Source: Dyadobacter sp. CECT 9275 (lineage in GTDB: Bacteria > Bacteroidota > Bacteroidia > Cytophagales > Spirosomataceae). From it: a DNA stretch of 64,000 nucleotides. The stretch is from assembly GCF_907164905.1 (NCBI RefSeq), contig NZ_CAJRAF010000001.1, positions 407,001 to 471,000 of the forward strand. The letters run 5' to 3'. Positions 25,643-34,648 of the stretch are shown here, one piece after another; positions within the stretch are counted from its first letter, which is position 1, and the number at the start of each line of letters is the position of its first letter. The notes beneath the pieces are model-generated. The model was not told where the DNA came from, searched no databases, and saw only the letters and a program-made list of their open reading frames with translations. The translations under genes were made by a program, and so were the position numbers.

Positions 25643-26752
25643 TTACACAATAACCGATTCGATGGCGTGTGTTTCAGTTCCCATACTTTTCAGCATTCTT
25701 ACATGGGACCCCAGCGCCCTGAAGAAATTTCTCTTGGCGTTATATTGAAGCCCGTATTCAAGTGCCGTTTCTCTCACAATGGGGGAAAGTGAACGGTAAT
25801 GTATATGTGAAATGGACGGGAATAAATGATGTTCGATCTGATAATCCAAGCCGCCTATATACCAGGATAGGAACCTGTTTTTTCCTGCAAAATTGGACGT
25901 AGTCTGCAACTGGTGGACAGCCCATGCGTTTTCGATACAGCCTGATGTGTCGGGCTCAGGCTGCTCGGTACCTTCCACCACGTGTGCCATCTGAAACACA
26001 GTGCTGAGGATCATACCAGCCGTGCAATGCATGGCCAAAAAACCCAGTAGCCACTGTCCAAATGATAACGAGGTTAATAAGAGCGGAATCACACAGATGA
26101 AAACAAGGTAGGCCAGTTTGGTTGCCACGAGCCGGATGAGTTCCTTTCTGGGATAACGTTTTGTAAGACCTGATTCAGCCATTTTGTTGAACAAGCTGAT
26201 CTCCTTAAAATCTTTCCACAAAAAAGAAAAGGTCATCAGGCTATACAGAAAGAAGGCGTAGATGTGCTGAAAGCGGTGAATAAACTTCTTTTTTTCCTGG
26301 AAGGATAATCGCAGTAAAAATTTACCGGTGATATCCTCGTCAACTTCATGAATATTGGTATAAGTATGATGCAGCCGGTTGTGTTGCACTTCCCAGTTAT
26401 AGACATTGCCTCCCAGCAGATATATGGATCCTCCCATTATTTTATTGAGAACTTTAGAAGTCGCCAGTGAGCCATGTATCGCATCGTGCATGACCGACAT
26501 GCCCACTCCCGCGATGCCCCAGCCCATGGTCACCGCAAGTAGCAGCATTGCCCAGCCGGGTAAATTGAAGCTCAGTATCAGGGTGTAGGGAATGAGGTAC
26601 AGGGCCAGCATAAAGGCAGCTTTAGACAGGATTTTTTGTCCGCCAGATTTGCATAAATTGTTAGCTGCAAAATGGTGGTCAACTCTCTGCCTGAGAACGT
26701 GGAAAAATGTTGATTTTTCCGAATTGGTAAATCTGATTTTCTGATAAAGCAT
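25643..26752 (-). CDS. Acyl-lipid/acyl-CoA fatty acid desaturase
   Basis: The 369-residue membrane di-iron enzyme has the three histidine boxes: HDAIH (His89, His93), HNRLHH (His124, His128, His129) and QIEHH near residue 310, with four probable spans in two pairs between them. The third box with Gln in place of the first His is that of front-end (linoleoyl-CoA type) desaturases, but no cytochrome b5 domain is fused. It introduces a cis double bond into fatty acyl chains in the inner membrane. Single gene, convergent to the RND operon. Confidence 0.93.
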   Translation of the reverse strand: MLYQKIRFTNSEKSTFFHVLRQRVDHHFAANNLCKSGGQKILSKAAFMLALYLIPYTLILSFNLPGWAMLLLAVTMGWGIAGVGMSVMHDAIHGSLATSKVLNKIMGGSIYLLGGNVYNWEVQHNRLHHTYTNIHEVDEDITGKFLLRLSFQEKKKFIHRFQHIYAFFLYSLMTFSFLWKDFKEISLFNKMAESGLTKRYPRKELIRLVATKLAYLVFICVIPLLLTSLSFGQWLLGFLAMHCTAGMILSTVFQMAHVVEGTEQPEPDTSGCIENAWAVHQLQTTSNFAGKNRFLSWYIGGLDYQIEHHLFPSISHIHYRSLSPIVRETALEYGLQYNAKRNFFRALGSHVRMLKSMGTETHAIESVIV

Positions 26753-26884
26753 GTAACTGCTGATAATGGATAAGTTATTTGGAAGGCTACTGTATAACGT
26801 TGAATGAAGCGGAAAGAATATCTATGGGACGTATATTTTCTCAAATCAGGAAATACTAGCTGGAAGTATCGGAATATTAAAAAA

Positions 26885-26910
26885 GGAGGAAAGCCATCAA
26901 GCTTTCCTCC
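26885..26910 (-). terminator. Rho-independent terminator of metK
   Basis: GGAGGAAAGC (26885-26894) and GCTTTCCTCC (26901-26910) are a perfect 10-bp stem with a 6-nt loop, followed on the minus strand by a T run, about 30 nt after the metK stop. Confidence 0.9.
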
Positions 26911-26939
26911 CCCTGATATTATTTTAACAAACTTGCAAC

Positions 26940-28220
26940 TTACAAAGCAAACGATTCCCTGATCTTATCTACGAAATCAAGCTTCTCCCATGTAAATAGT
27001 TCAACCTCCACTTCTTTTTCGTCTCCGTTGGCACCTTTAAATGATTTTTTTACAATTTCATTTTTACGCCCCATGTGGCCGTAAGCAGCTGTTTCCGAGT
27101 AGATCGGGTTACGTAGTTTTAAGCGTTGTTCTATTGCGTAGGGGCGCATGTCAAAAATCTCGCCAATTTTCTCCGCAATCGCACCGTCGTTAGCTGCAAC
27201 TTTTGAAGTTCCATAGGTATTCACATAAAGTCCGCAGGGAGTAGCCACACCGATTGCGTACGATACCTGAACCAGAACTTCATCGCAAAGCCCGGAAGCA
27301 ACCATGTTTTTTGCAATGTGGCGGGTGGCATAAGCTGCGGAACGGTCCACTTTGGAAGGATCTTTTCCTGAAAAGGCACCACCACCATGTGCGCCTTTTC
27401 CGCCGTAGGTATCTACGATGATTTTTCTACCTGTTAACCCGGTATCCCCGTGCGGCCCGCCGATAACGAATTTTCCGGTTGGGTTAATATGGTAAGTAAT
27501 ATCGGCATTAAATAATTGTTGCAGCTCCGGAGTAAGTTTCGCTTTTACCCGGGGAATCACAATCTCGATGATGTCTGATTTGATCCTGGCCAGCATGCTT
27601 TCTTCGGAATCGAAGTCGTCGTGTTGTGTGGATACTACTATTGTATCAATACGTTGTGGTACATTTTCGTCACTGTACTCAATGGTTACCTGTGATTTGG
27701 CGTCGGGGCGGAGATATGGAATTAATTCCAGTTCGTTGTTGCGAATGGAGGACATTTCCTGCAGGATCTTGTGAGCAAGATCCAAAGCCAGAGGCATGTA
27801 ATTTTCGGTTTCACGGGTGGCATATCCAAACATCATCCCCTGGTCGCCAGCACCTTGCGCATTCGCTTTTTCTTCAAAATTTTCCGAAACCGCTACCCGG
27901 TCCACACCCTGGTTAATGTCTGCGCTCTGGTCGTGAATGGCAGATAGTATACCGCATGAATTAGCCTCGAACATATACTCACTTTTGGTATATCCGATTT
28001 TACGGATGACCTCCCGTGTGATTTTCTGTACATCCAGATAGGTATTGGTTTTTACTTCACCGGCTAACACTACCTGACCAGTCGTTACCAGTGTTTCACA
28101 AGCTACTTTACTGGTGGTATCCCAGGCTAAAAAGTTATCAATCAGGGCATCCGAAATCTGATCGGCTACTTTATCCGGGTGTCCTTCGGAAACCGATTCC
28201 GAGGTAAATAAATATGGCAT
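26940..28220 (-). CDS. metK: S-adenosylmethionine synthetase
   Basis: The 426-residue protein matches MetK along its length: [17 protein letters not shown] at the N-terminus (ATP/methionine site), [12 protein letters not shown], the P-loop-like [20 protein letters not shown] and the C-terminal ...YGHMGR. It joins methionine and ATP into SAM, the universal methyl donor, in the cytoplasm. At 426 residues it is slightly longer than the roughly 385 of E. coli, with an insert around [15 protein letters not shown] near the C-terminus, as in other Cytophagales. An 11-bp inverted repeat flanks the upstream region (28275-28357). A strong terminator follows. Confidence 0.98.
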   Translation of the reverse strand: MPYLFTSESVSEGHPDKVADQISDALIDNFLAWDTTSKVACETLVTTGQVVLAGEVKTNTYLDVQKITREVIRKIGYTKSEYMFEANSCGILSAIHDQSADINQGVDRVAVSENFEEKANAQGAGDQGMMFGYATRETENYMPLALDLAHKILQEMSSIRNNELELIPYLRPDAKSQVTIEYSDENVPQRIDTIVVSTQHDDFDSEESMLARIKSDIIEIVIPRVKAKLTPELQQLFNADITYHINPTGKFVIGGPHGDTGLTGRKIIVDTYGGKGAHGGGAFSGKDPSKVDRSAAYATRHIAKNMVASGLCDEVLVQVSYAIGVATPCGLYVNTYGTSKVAANDGAIAEKIGEIFDMRPYAIEQRLKLRNPIYSETAAYGHMGRKNEIVKKSFKGANGDEKEVEVELFTWEKLDFVDKIRESFAL

Positions 28221-28274
28221 AAATTGACTGTTTTTAAAATGAATCTTGCATTGCGTGTGTGTTCTGGTACTGGG

Positions 28275-28357
28275 TATTATCCGACAAAATTGAATTTTTT
28301 TAAGAGATTAAACAAATTTTAAATCCGGAAAATCAAATATAGTCTAGTCGGATAATA
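28275..28357. repeat. 11-bp perfect inverted repeat in the metK promoter region
   Basis: TATTATCCGAC (28275-28285) and GTCGGATAATA (28347-28357) are exact complements enclosing 61 nt of AT-rich DNA. Between them on the minus strand lies TATATTTG (28341-28334), a match to the -7 box TAnnTTTG, with no clear TTG at -33. If that box is used, one arm lies upstream of the transcript, so the arms are more easily explained as paired binding sites around the promoter than as an RNA stem. Neither SAM-I nor SAM-II riboswitch core is present. Confidence 0.55.
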
Positions 28358-28382
28358 GGCGAACTCATCCTGTGAAAATAAA

Positions 28383-28419
28383 AATGCTCCGGCCAGGTTT
28401 CTGGAATGGCCGGAGCATT
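28383..28419 (-). terminator. Terminator of lipA
   Basis: AATGCTCCGGCCA (28383-28395) and TGGCCGGAGCATT (28407-28419) are a perfect 13-bp stem with an 11-nt loop; on the minus strand TTTTATTTT follows. It lies 25 nt past the lipA stop. Confidence 0.9.
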
Positions 28420-28443
28420 GATAGTAAAGAGGTAATCCCAACT

Positions 28444-29322
28444 TTAAATAGGCACGTTCACATGCCTTTCTGCGTGATAGCTGGATCGCACCAAAGGGCC
28501 CGATTCAACATATTTGAGGCCCCTTCTCAAACCTTCCTGTTTGTAGTTTTCAAACATTTCGGGGGTTATCCATTCGATTACCTCGTGGTGCATTTTGGTG
28601 GGCTGCAGATATTGTCCTAGGGTAAGTATGTCCAGCCCATTTTCAACGAGGTCGTCCATCGCTTTGTACACCTCTTCCACGGTTTCTCCAAGTCCTAGCA
28701 TGATGCCCGACTTGGTTCGTTGCCCGTATTCCTTGGTCCGCCTGATCTGCTCCAGACTTCGGACATATTTAGCCTGCGGCCGAACGCCGCGGTAAAGGCG
28801 TTCTACGGTTTCCATATTGTGAGATACCACTTCCTGGCCTCCCTCAATCATCCGGATCAGTGCATCCCAATTGTTTTTAACATCGGGAATTAAGGTTTCT
28901 ATGGTTGTTTCAGGCGTATTCTGTTTCACCTGCACCACCGTTTGATACCATATTTCCGCGCCGCGATCTTTCAGTTCATCCCGGTTTACGGAGGTAATTA
29001 CGGCATGTTTTACCTGCATCAGTTTGATGGCCTCGGCTACCCTCCTGGGCTCGTCTGCATCGTATTCATTCGGGCGGCCTGTTGCTACCGCGCAAAAGCT
29101 GCAACTGCGTGTACAAACATTACCCAAGATCATGAAAGTTGCCGTACCCGCACCCCAGCACTCGCCCATATTGGGGCAGCTGCCACTCTCGCAGATGGTG
29201 TGAAGTTTATAGTTATCAACTAATTGGCGGACTTTCCGGAACTCGGGTCCGGCGGGCAATTTCACCCGCAACCAATCCGGACGTTTTCTGCGTTCGGATG
29301 GTATCACTGGTAATTCAATCAT
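28444..29322 (-). CDS. lipA: Lipoyl synthase
   Basis: I start at the ATG at 29322 (292 residues, [18 protein letters not shown]), the usual length; the open frame extends 17 codons upstream. Two iron-sulfur clusters are visible: [12 protein letters not shown] (Cys44, Cys49, Cys55) holds the auxiliary cluster used as the sulfur source, and CTRSCSFC (Cys70, Cys74, Cys77) holds the radical-SAM cluster. The C-terminus has RSSYHAE, whose Ser is a cluster ligand in structures. It inserts two sulfurs into octanoyl groups on lipoyl carrier proteins. A metK gene directly downstream supplies SAM, though a terminator stands between them. Confidence 0.97.
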   Translation of the reverse strand: MIELPVIPSERRKRPDWLRVKLPAGPEFRKVRQLVDNYKLHTICESGSCPNMGECWGAGTATFMILGNVCTRSCSFCAVATGRPNEYDADEPRRVAEAIKLMQVKHAVITSVNRDELKDRGAEIWYQTVVQVKQNTPETTIETLIPDVKNNWDALIRMIEGGQEVVSHNMETVERLYRGVRPQAKYVRSLEQIRRTKEYGQRTKSGIMLGLGETVEEVYKAMDDLVENGLDILTLGQYLQPTKMHHEVIEWITPEMFENYKQEGLRRGLKYVESGPLVRSSYHAERHVNVPI

Positions 29323-29382
29323 ATTATAAAAATCTATTTGGCTGTAATTAGCCTGGGGATATATTCTTAACAAGATAACCCG

Positions 29383-30156
29383 TTACCTTTTCTTGCTTCC
29401 GAAATAAAGGGTTATGAATCCGGAAGTGTAAAAACTTTTGTTTTCTGCGAATGCCATGATTTGCGCTTTTCTGGTAAACCCTTCGGCAAGAAAACCAATT
29501 TCAATACCTGTTACGTTTTCTCTGAAAGCACTTAGTTCAAAGCTTAAAGCTGTTTTAACGTGAAGTCCCGGAATGATTTTACTCTGCCCGAAACCCTGAA
29601 AGAAACTTCCTGCTCCTACAATTCCTGCACCCTGAGAGCTGCCGGTGTGTTTAACGGGATCAAAGGGCTCGGTAACCACCCGTCCGTCCGCTGTCTGATA
29701 CTGGATCATGTAAGGCTTTTCTATACCCAGCGATGGGCCTGCTGCCAGAATGGCGCTAATGGAAATGCCTTCGTCTTCATGACGGTTAAATAAAGTAATC
29801 TCTCTCCCATATTCAGGACGGAGTACAAAAAGATAGTTCTCTTTGCCATAAACCAGCCTGGCTCCCGTTACGAAATCCTGCTGGGAAAGTTCTTTCGGAT
29901 GTTTGACATTCACCAGCTCAACAGCGAGGTACTTATACTGGTTTTTGCCGAAAAGTTTAGCTTGCAATGCGGAAGACTGGCGGAAAACAACTCCACCCAA
30001 TATCCCTGAATTGGTATTTGTGGTAACGCCTCCTGAGGTAAAGGTTTTATACCTCTCTTCGGCGTCTTCTGATTTAATCCTGCTGCGTTGCCCCAGTACT
30101 GTGGCGGAAAGTCCTGCCACAAGGATGATGGAAAGTAAAAGTTTTATACGACTCAT
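29383..30156 (-). CDS. Secreted/outer-membrane protein of unknown function
   Basis: The ATG at 30156 starts the signal peptide MSRIKLLLSIILVAGLSATVLG; codons upstream to 30195 add only a polar leader. The 257-residue product is rich in Gly, Tyr and Phe with alternating strands (YLAVELVNVKHPKELSQQ, NYLFVLRPEYGRE, GIEIGFLAEGFTRKAQIM) and ends in FITLYFGSKKR, so it is probably a small outer-membrane barrel of 8-10 strands. I do not recognise the family. It lies 60 nt upstream of lipA on the same strand. Confidence 0.78.
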   Translation of the reverse strand: MSRIKLLLSIILVAGLSATVLGQRSRIKSEDAEERYKTFTSGGVTTNTNSGILGGVVFRQSSALQAKLFGKNQYKYLAVELVNVKHPKELSQQDFVTGARLVYGKENYLFVLRPEYGREITLFNRHEDEGISISAILAAGPSLGIEKPYMIQYQTADGRVVTEPFDPVKHTGSSQGAGIVGAGSFFQGFGQSKIIPGLHVKTALSFELSAFRENVTGIEIGFLAEGFTRKAQIMAFAENKSFYTSGFITLYFGSKKR

Positions 30157-30400
30157 GTGATAGGTTATGTCTTTCCTTGTGTAACTGTCAAGCATCGCTA
30201 GGGGGCAGTGAATATACTAATTTAATCGGCATATTCTTCCTTTCGTCCCTGCGTGATTAACGGTTTTTTGTACTTTTATGTTCTATAAACGAAAAAAGAA
30301 ATGAAACAGCCTGCTATCAGCTTACTTTTTTTCGTTTTGTGAAATTGATGGTCCGCAAAAAATTGGGCCGAAGATAGTTAAACAATTCATTCTTTAGCCC

Positions 30401-31657
30401 TTGACTTCTTTTTTTTATCAGGCCGGTATTCAAGCACTTAAGGCGGCCATGTCGGTAGGTGCTTTGTTCAGTTCCAAGATGCGGCTGGGCGTGGAAGGCA
30501 GAAAGGGCCTGCAGCAAAAGCTCCGCGATTTTCGTAACCGTATCCCGGCAGATGCACCAGTTGCCTGGTTTCACGCAGCATCGCTGGGGGAGTTTGAGCA
30601 AGGGAGACCGGTTATGGAGGCGTTCCGTAAGCAATATCCGGATTATTATATTGTTCTCAGTTTTTTTTCTCCTTCTGGTTATGAGGTCCGGAAGAATTAT
30701 GCTGGTGCTGATTTCATCTGTTATATTCCCTTTGATACGGTGGCGGGCAGTAAGTGGTTTTTGGAGATATTAAAACCAGCATTTGCCTTTTTTATCAAAT
30801 ATGAATTCTGGTATAATTTTCTGAAAGAACTTCGCAGCAGGAATTGTCATATCATTTCTTTTTCAGCTATTTTTCGTCCGGGGCAGATATTTTTCAAACC
30901 TTATGGAGGTTTTTACAGGAGCCTTCTTTCCTGTTTTGATCACATTCATGTACAGAACGAAGAGTCGCTGGCACTCCTTCATCAGGTGGGTATCAGGAAC
31001 TGCTCGGTTGCCGGAGATACCCGTTTCGACCGCGTGATGAGCATTGCGTCAGCAGCTGCCGGGCGCCCCGAAATTGTAAGTTTTATGGACGACCGGCCAC
31101 GGCTGGTAGCTGGCTCGGTCTGGGGAAATGATATGGAGGTACTTGTTCCGGTTTTGAATCAAACCCGGGGCAGGTTAAAAGCGATTATCGCTCCGCATGA
31201 GATCAGAAAGGAACAGATCAGCATGTGGGTGAAATCTCTGGATGGGAAAGCAGTATTATATTCCGAGTTGTCGGAGCACAACCTGGCAATGGCCGATTAT
31301 CTGATCATTGATAACATTGGCATGCTGTCGTCATTATACCGTTACGGAGATATGGCCTTCATTGGCGGATCATTTGGAGCAGGACTACACAATATTCTGG
31401 AAGCAGCCACTTTCGGATTGCCGGTCATCTTTGGGGCTAAGGGCTATCATAAGTTCCAGGAAGCGAAGGATTTGATTGCGCTTAAAGGTGCAGTTGCTGT
31501 TTCGGATACCGGGGAAACGCTAAAGCAGATGGAAGGCTGGATCAGCAATCCGGAGCAAATGAGGCTGGCGGGGAGTATTTGTGCAGGATATGTAGCACAG
31601 CGCACCGGGGCAACCGATGCAGTAATGGGCATGGTTGCGCAACTGATAAAAAAATAG
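30401..31657 (+). CDS. waaA: 3-deoxy-D-manno-octulosonic acid (Kdo) transferase
   Basis: The 418-residue enzyme matches WaaA/KdtA: an N-terminal membrane-associated helix (FYQAGIQALKAAMS), then VAWFHAASLGEFEQG (with Glu as catalytic base), FFIKYEFWYNFLKEL and the C-terminal GT-B half with GDTRFDRV and FIGGSFGAGLHNILEAA (nucleotide-sugar site). It transfers Kdo from CMP-Kdo to lipid A precursor at the inner membrane. No ATG exists before the conserved N-terminus: a stop (TAG) lies two codons ahead of TTG at 30401, so TTG is the start. It is followed by a hairpin at 31657-31685. Confidence 0.95.
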   Translation: MTSFFYQAGIQALKAAMSVGALFSSKMRLGVEGRKGLQQKLRDFRNRIPADAPVAWFHAASLGEFEQGRPVMEAFRKQYPDYYIVLSFFSPSGYEVRKNYAGADFICYIPFDTVAGSKWFLEILKPAFAFFIKYEFWYNFLKELRSRNCHIISFSAIFRPGQIFFKPYGGFYRSLLSCFDHIHVQNEESLALLHQVGIRNCSVAGDTRFDRVMSIASAAAGRPEIVSFMDDRPRLVAGSVWGNDMEVLVPVLNQTRGRLKAIIAPHEIRKEQISMWVKSLDGKAVLYSELSEHNLAMADYLIIDNIGMLSSLYRYGDMAFIGGSFGAGLHNILEAATFGLPVIFGAKGYHKFQEAKDLIALKGAVAVSDTGETLKQMEGWISNPEQMRLAGSICAGYVAQRTGATDAVMGMVAQLIKK

Positions 31658-31685
31658 GAGTACCCAACAGATCGTTTTGTACTCC
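31657..31685. terminator. Hairpin between waaA and the ROK regulator gene
   Basis: GGAGTAC (31657-31663) and GTACTCC (31679-31685) form a perfect 7-bp stem with a 15-nt loop, starting within the waaA stop codon. A T run precedes the 3' arm inside the loop, so termination efficiency is hard to judge; it serves two convergent genes. Confidence 0.45.
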
Positions 31686-31707
31686 CAAGTCAGTTTAAAA
31701 TGGTATT

Positions 31708-32919
31708 TCAGGAAAATTCTTTGGCAATCAGATGCTCGAAAAGATAGGCCTGCGTGCCCAGCAACCTGGCCTTTGCCCCCAGTTTCGAGATATGTATGGA
31801 AAGTGAATTCTTGAAGTCGGAAAGGCAGTACTTATTAATGGCCTGTTCAATAGGGTTTGAAATAAAGGGGCCTGCTTCGGCAAGCAAACCGCCCACGATG
31901 ATCACTTCCGGATTGAAAAGGTGCACAGCTGTTGCAAGGCCCTTTCCAAGCTCCGTCCCCACATTTCCCAAAAGATCTATTGAAAATTCGTCACCTGCAT
32001 GAACTGCCTCAATAATATGGGAGGTATCCAGTTTGGAAAGATCGCCCTGTACAATCTGGGTTAGGATGGTCGCTTTTCCGTTTGTAATGCCATCTTTCGC
32101 CTGGCGTATCAAAGCCATAGCGGAAGTGATGGTGTCCAGGCAGCCTATTTTTCCACAGTGACATAACATACCGTCAGGTTTAACCTGAATGTGTCCGAGC
32201 TCTCCGGCGAAGCCTGATGCCCCGTTGAAAACTTCTCCATTGATAATAATACCAAGTCCAACACCCCAGTCGATGTTAATGGTGAGTACCTGCGATTTAT
32301 CAACCGCAAATCCGAACCGGTGTTCTCCGATGGTGGTAGCTTTGGTATCGTTAAACAGGCAAACCGGCATATTGAAGTGTTTCCTCAGGTACGAAACCAG
32401 CGGAACGCCAGGCGGAGTAAGGTTCAGATAGGTAAGGTTTACGCCCTGCGAGGTATTGATCAGTCCGGGCATGGAAACACCTATGCCCCATAATTTGTCA
32501 GGAGAAATATGATGTGAAGACAGGAATATCTCAGTTTCCGCAAAAAGGAGTTCAAGAAAATGGGGCGAGTCATCCAGCCTGATGTCAACTTTTCGTTTGA
32601 CAATAAGCTGGTTGTACATATCAAAAATCACAAGTTGCGTACCATGGCGGTTGATGTCCATGATCAGCGAAAGGTATTTTTTGGAGTTCAAGCCATAGAG
32701 TACCGGAGGACGGCCCGCTCTGGCTGGTCCGGTTCCTGTTTCAATGATCCAACCTTCCCTGATAAGTTCGTTCACGATTCCAGTAGCCGACGGGATACTG
32801 GCGTGGAACAACCGTGCCATTTTGTTGATAGAAGTATCACCATTTTTATACAGATGAAGCAATAAATTGCTTCTGATACGGTTTTTTACGAATATCAATA
32901 ACGGAACTTGGTTCTTCAA
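31708..32919 (-). CDS. ROK-family transcriptional regulator (NagC/Mlc/XylR type)
   Basis: The 403-residue protein joins an N-terminal winged helix (IRSNLLLHLYKNGDTSINKMARLF...SATGIVNELIREGWI) to a sugar-kinase-type ROK domain: an early nucleotide-loop segment, GIGVSMPGLIN, the zinc-binding CHCGKIGCLDT and GELGHIQV. The ROK regulators of this kind bind a sugar effector and repress carbohydrate genes. The ligand is unknown; the nag locus lies about 22 kb away in the same window and is a reasonable but unproven target. No ATG precedes the conserved N-terminus, so TTG at 32919 is the likely start. It diverges from rsgA across 358 nt. Confidence 0.92.
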   Translation of the reverse strand: MKNQVPLLIFVKNRIRSNLLLHLYKNGDTSINKMARLFHASIPSATGIVNELIREGWIIETGTGPARAGRPPVLYGLNSKKYLSLIMDINRHGTQLVIFDMYNQLIVKRKVDIRLDDSPHFLELLFAETEIFLSSHHISPDKLWGIGVSMPGLINTSQGVNLTYLNLTPPGVPLVSYLRKHFNMPVCLFNDTKATTIGEHRFGFAVDKSQVLTINIDWGVGLGIIINGEVFNGASGFAGELGHIQVKPDGMLCHCGKIGCLDTITSAMALIRQAKDGITNGKATILTQIVQGDLSKLDTSHIIEAVHAGDEFSIDLLGNVGTELGKGLATAVHLFNPEVIIVGGLLAEAGPFISNPIEQAINKYCLSDFKNSLSIHISKLGAKARLLGTQAYLFEHLIAKEFS

Positions 32920-33277
32920 CTTGAAAGTCCATAAAGTGGAGCGGGATAAATTAAATGTCAGGAGTATATTAACAATTTTTATAAAATGCTGTGCACAATA
33001 TAAGAAAATAACAAATATTAATAAGCAGAATTATTAAAAAAATTTATTATTAAGCTTGTTTCGAGCCCAAAAAAACTTATTATCATAAAATTATAACAAA
33101 TATGAATTTACTCTGAATACATGACGATTAATTTTATCTCCTGTGAAGTTCAATGAACCACCTCTGTGGCTGTAGGATAAAACAGGTAACGCGGGAACTT
33201 ACAAACTAATTTTTGTTCCTTAAAGAATGTTAATCTGCTATATTCGCTCCCAACTGTAACAAGAATAATAATAAGAC
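32920..33277. other. AT-rich divergent intergenic region
   Basis: 358 bases separate the divergent ROK regulator and rsgA genes. The part next to the regulator (32940-33110) is extremely AT-rich with runs such as AATAATAAATTTTTTT on the minus strand, as expected for promoters. No clean TTG-N19-21-TAnnTTTG pair and no gene-like frame stood out. It probably also holds operator sites for the regulator, which I cannot define by eye. Confidence 0.5.
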
Positions 33278-34210
33278 GTGTCAAGAAAAGGGTTGGTTAC
33301 CAGATCCACAGGTTCGTGGTATGATGTGCGTGATGCCGATAACGGCCATATCTGGCAGTGCAGGCTTAAGGGAAAGTTTAAGACAATGGGCCTGAAGGTT
33401 ACCAATCCTATTGCCGTGGGAGATTTTGTGGGCTATGAGATAGAAGATTCAGGAGAGAATTTTGGGATTATCGACACAATTTTTCCCAGGAACAACTATG
33501 TGATCAGGAGTTCGGTGCATAAAACGGGGCATGGGCACCTGATTGCGGCCAACGTTGACCAGGCGATCTTAATTGCGACGCTGGTATTTCCAAGAACGTC
33601 GCTGGGTTTTATTGACAGGTTTTTGGTGGCCATAGAGTCTTTCCGTATTCCGGGTGTGCTTGTTTTCAACAAACAGGATCTCATCCATGAAGAAATGAAA
33701 GCTTTTCAGGATGAACTGATCGGCTTGTATGAAAGCCTGGGATACACCTGTCTGACAACCACAGCGGTTACAGGTGCCGGGTTGCAGGAGTTTCATGATC
33801 TGATGAAGGGCAAAACGTCCTTATTGTCCGGGCATTCCGGTGTGGGAAAGTCCACTTTGGTTAACGCCATTGCGCCTGGTCTGGAACTGAAAACGCAGGA
33901 GGTTTCCACTTTTGCCAATAAGGGGGTGCACACCACCACCTTTGCAGAAATGTTTGAACTTGGAGAGGGTACATTTATCATTGATTCTCCGGGGATTAAG
34001 GAATTGGGGCTGGCAGATATGAAACCTGATGAAATAAGCCATTATTTCCCTGAAATGCGCGCCTTGTTAAATCAATGCAGATTTAATAATTGCCAGCATA
34101 TTAACGAGCCAGGCTGCTCGGTGAAAGAGGCGGTTGCTGAAGGAGCAATTGCTTTCAGCAGATATGAGAGCTATCTTAGTATGGTAGGCGGAGGAGATAA
34201 CCGCAAGTAA
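33278..34210 (+). CDS. rsgA: Ribosome small-subunit GTPase RsgA
   Basis: The 310-residue protein is a circularly permuted GTPase: G4 NKQD (131-134) comes before G1 GHSGVGKS (185-192) and G3 DSPG (236-239), after an OB-fold N-terminus. The C-terminal zinc site is Cys267, Cys272, His274, Cys280 in CRFNNCQHINEPGC. It helps late maturation of the 30S subunit. The start is GTG at 33278; family members begin at this point and no ATG lies nearby in frame. It is followed 21 nt later by the epimerase gene, probably in one transcript. Confidence 0.96.
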   Translation: MSRKGLVTRSTGSWYDVRDADNGHIWQCRLKGKFKTMGLKVTNPIAVGDFVGYEIEDSGENFGIIDTIFPRNNYVIRSSVHKTGHGHLIAANVDQAILIATLVFPRTSLGFIDRFLVAIESFRIPGVLVFNKQDLIHEEMKAFQDELIGLYESLGYTCLTTTAVTGAGLQEFHDLMKGKTSLLSGHSGVGKSTLVNAIAPGLELKTQEVSTFANKGVHTTTFAEMFELGEGTFIIDSPGIKELGLADMKPDEISHYFPEMRALLNQCRFNNCQHINEPGCSVKEAVAEGAIAFSRYESYLSMVGGGDNRK

Positions 34211-34231
34211 AATTTTTCAGAGGTACAGCTT

Positions 34232-34648
34232 ATGTTTATTAATGTTGAACATATTGGCATAGCGGTGAAAGACCTTGGTTCTGGAGAGGCACTCTATGAA
34301 AAGCTGCTGGGAGTAGCTTCCTATAAGAGAGAAACGGTAGAATCCGAATCAGTGATGACTTCATTTTTCCAGATCAATGAAACTAAAATTGAACTTTTAC
34401 AGGCAATAGACACAGATAGTCCCATTGCCAGGTTTATAGATAAAAAAGGGGAAGGAATACATCACATCGCATTTGAAGTAAACGACATCGGTGCCGAGAT
34501 GGAGCGATTGAAAAATGAAGGTTTTGTTTTGCTGAACGAAAAGCCAAAAATCGGAGCAGATCACAAGCTCGTTTGTTTCGTACATCCCAAAAGCACATAC
34601 GGCGTTTTAATTGAATTGTGCCAGGATATTAAAAATGTTGAGCCTTAG
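34232..34648 (+). CDS. mce: Methylmalonyl-CoA epimerase
   Basis: The 138-residue protein has the glyoxalase-fold with metal ligands as in this family: His7 in NVEHIGIAVKDL, the second half with GEGIHHIAFEVNDI, and the terminal Glu in GVLIELCQ. It converts (S)- to (R)-methylmalonyl-CoA, linking propionyl-CoA to succinyl-CoA; mutase genes are not in this window. It lies 21 nt behind rsgA. The stop codon overlaps the tamL stop on the other strand (34645-34648). Confidence 0.95.
   Translation: MFINVEHIGIAVKDLGSGEALYEKLLGVASYKRETVESESVMTSFFQINETKIELLQAIDTDSPIARFIDKKGEGIHHIAFEVNDIGAEMERLKNEGFVLLNEKPKIGADHKLVCFVHPKSTYGVLIELCQDIKNVEP

Noticed and set aside
28221..28443. SAM riboswitch before metK
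   Set aside because: Neither the SAM-I nor the SAM-II conserved core is present; the only paired elements are the inverted repeat and the lipA terminator.
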